From assembly GCA_025456495.1 (NCBI GenBank), contig JALOKO010000168.1, forward strand, positions 1-7,710: DNA of 7,710 nt. Direction: 5' to 3'. This document shows positions 6,937 to 7,710 of this stretch, in pieces (within the stretch, counting starts at the first letter, position 1; every line of letters begins with the position of its first letter). This DNA comes from Bryobacterales bacterium (GTDB lineage Bacteria; Acidobacteriota; Terriglobia; Bryobacterales; Bryobacteraceae). The notes under the pieces are model-generated. The model searched no databases. It was not told the DNA's origin and saw only the letters and a program-made list of their open reading frames with translations. Position numbers and translations under genes: made by a program.

Positions 6937-7710
6937 ATGCGACTCGTTCTGAACGTATGGAGACAGTCCGGCCCCAGTACGCCGGGCAAGATGGTGCGTT
7001 ACGAGCACAACGATGTGAACGAGCACATGTCGTTCCTGGAAATGCTGGACGTGCTGAACGAAGACCTGGTGAAGAAGGGCGAAGAACCGGTTCACTTCGA
7101 CCACGATTGTCGCGAGGGCATCTGTGGCTCCTGCGGCTTTGTGGTGAACGGCGTGGCGCATGGCCACCAGCCGCGCGCCACCGTGTGCCAACTGCACATG
7201 CGGCACTTCAAGGATGGGGACGAAATCTACATTGAACCCTTCCGCGCGCAGGCCTTCCCGATTGTGAAGGACCTGGTGGTGGATCGCTCAGCGTTTGACC
7301 GCATCATCCAGGCCGGAGGCTACATCAGCGTGCCAGCAGGCAGCGCCGTGGACGCCAACGCCATGCCGGTACGCAAAGAGAATGCAGACCTCGCCATGGA
7401 CGCGGCGGCTTGCATCGGTTGTGGCGCATGCGTGGCGGCCTGTCCGAACGCCTCGGCGTCGCTGTTTACGTCGGCCAAGATCTCGCACCTGAACCTGCTG
7501 CCCCAGGGACGCGTGGAAGCGGCGGAGCGAGCGCGGGGAATGGTGGCGCAGATGAACCAGGAACTGTTCGGCAACTGCACCAACATTGGCGAATGCGAGG
7601 CGGTGTGTCCCAAGGGCATCAAGCTGGAAAACATCGCGCGCATGAATCGCGAGTACATTGCCGCGCTTTGGAAGGAACGTCCGGTGGAAAGCACCACGGC
7701 GGCTGGCTAA
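6937..7710 (+). CDS. sdhB: Succinate dehydrogenase iron-sulfur subunit
   Basis: SdhB carries electrons from the SdhA flavin to the SdhC haems and quinone through three iron-sulfur clusters. The 257-residue product has all expected ligands. The [2Fe-2S] cluster in the N-terminal ferredoxin domain is held by C58, C63, C66 and C84 (DCREGICGSCG and TVC). The [4Fe-4S] cluster is held by C159, C162 and C165 (CIGCGAC) with C224. The [3Fe-4S] cluster is held by C169, C214 and C220 (CPN and CTNIGEC). The spacing CTNIGECEAVCPKGI and the total length match type B enzymes. The ATG immediately follows the sdhA stop, with AAGGAG (6921-6926) ten bases upstream inside the end of sdhA, so the two subunits are likely translated in step. 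The TAA stop is the last codon of the window, so any terminator lies beyond it. Confidence 0.97.
   Translation: MRLVLNVWRQSGPSTPGKMVRYEHNDVNEHMSFLEMLDVLNEDLVKKGEEPVHFDHDCREGICGSCGFVVNGVAHGHQPRATVCQLHMRHFKDGDEIYIEPFRAQAFPIVKDLVVDRSAFDRIIQAGGYISVPAGSAVDANAMPVRKENADLAMDAAACIGCGACVAACPNASASLFTSAKISHLNLLPQGRVEAAERARGMVAQMNQELFGNCTNIGECEAVCPKGIKLENIARMNREYIAALWKERPVESTTAAG

Overview
The window is a compact, GC-rich bacterial chromosomal segment with two operons diverging from a regulatory gap at about 4027-4235. The gene set is a three-subunit type B succinate dehydrogenase, an OSBS/NSAR-type enolase-superfamily enzyme beside a COG3375-like GNAT acyltransferase, and an M19 dipeptidase start with the DAHLDLAWN motif. 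From remembered family sequences this fits Acidobacteriota best (Solibacter/Bryobacter-like), with Chloroflexota or Gemmatimonadota also possible. There is no 16S rRNA or other phylogenetic marker, so this is only a best guess.

Left arm, all on the minus strand and read from right to left: mazG (NTP pyrophosphohydrolase), a GNAT-family acyltransferase, an o-succinylbenzoate synthase / N-succinylamino acid racemase homologue, and an EamA/DMT-type transporter. Each of the three junctions is a four-base ATGA stop/start overlap, so the four genes are probably co-transcribed and translationally coupled. After the transporter comes a 224-bp gap holding a 21-bp direct tandem repeat (positions 108-229). 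The gap is followed by the first 27 codons of a further minus-strand gene, an M19 membrane-dipeptidase-like protein that runs off the left edge. GNAT plus NSAR plus dipeptidase suggests D-amino acid or dipeptide salvage through N-succinyl intermediates. The enolase-family enzyme could instead, or also, make o-succinylbenzoate for menaquinone.

Right arm, plus strand: sdhC, sdhA and sdhB encode a complete type B succinate:menaquinone oxidoreductase. SdhC is a single five-helix dihaem cytochrome b, SdhA carries the covalent-FAD histidine and catalytic residues, and SdhB carries all eleven cluster cysteines. There is no separate sdhD, as expected for this type. A stem-loop lies in the sdhC-sdhA gap, and sdhA and sdhB abut with no gap (TAG followed at once by ATG). 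The last base of the window is the last base of the sdhB stop codon.

The two arms meet biochemically at menaquinone: type B complexes normally reduce menaquinone, and the menC-like enzyme belongs to the family that supplies a menaquinone precursor. Nothing here looks like a mobile element, a CRISPR array or a defence system. The least ordinary parts are the 21-bp array, the NSAR-type gene cluster, and the structured non-coding segments.
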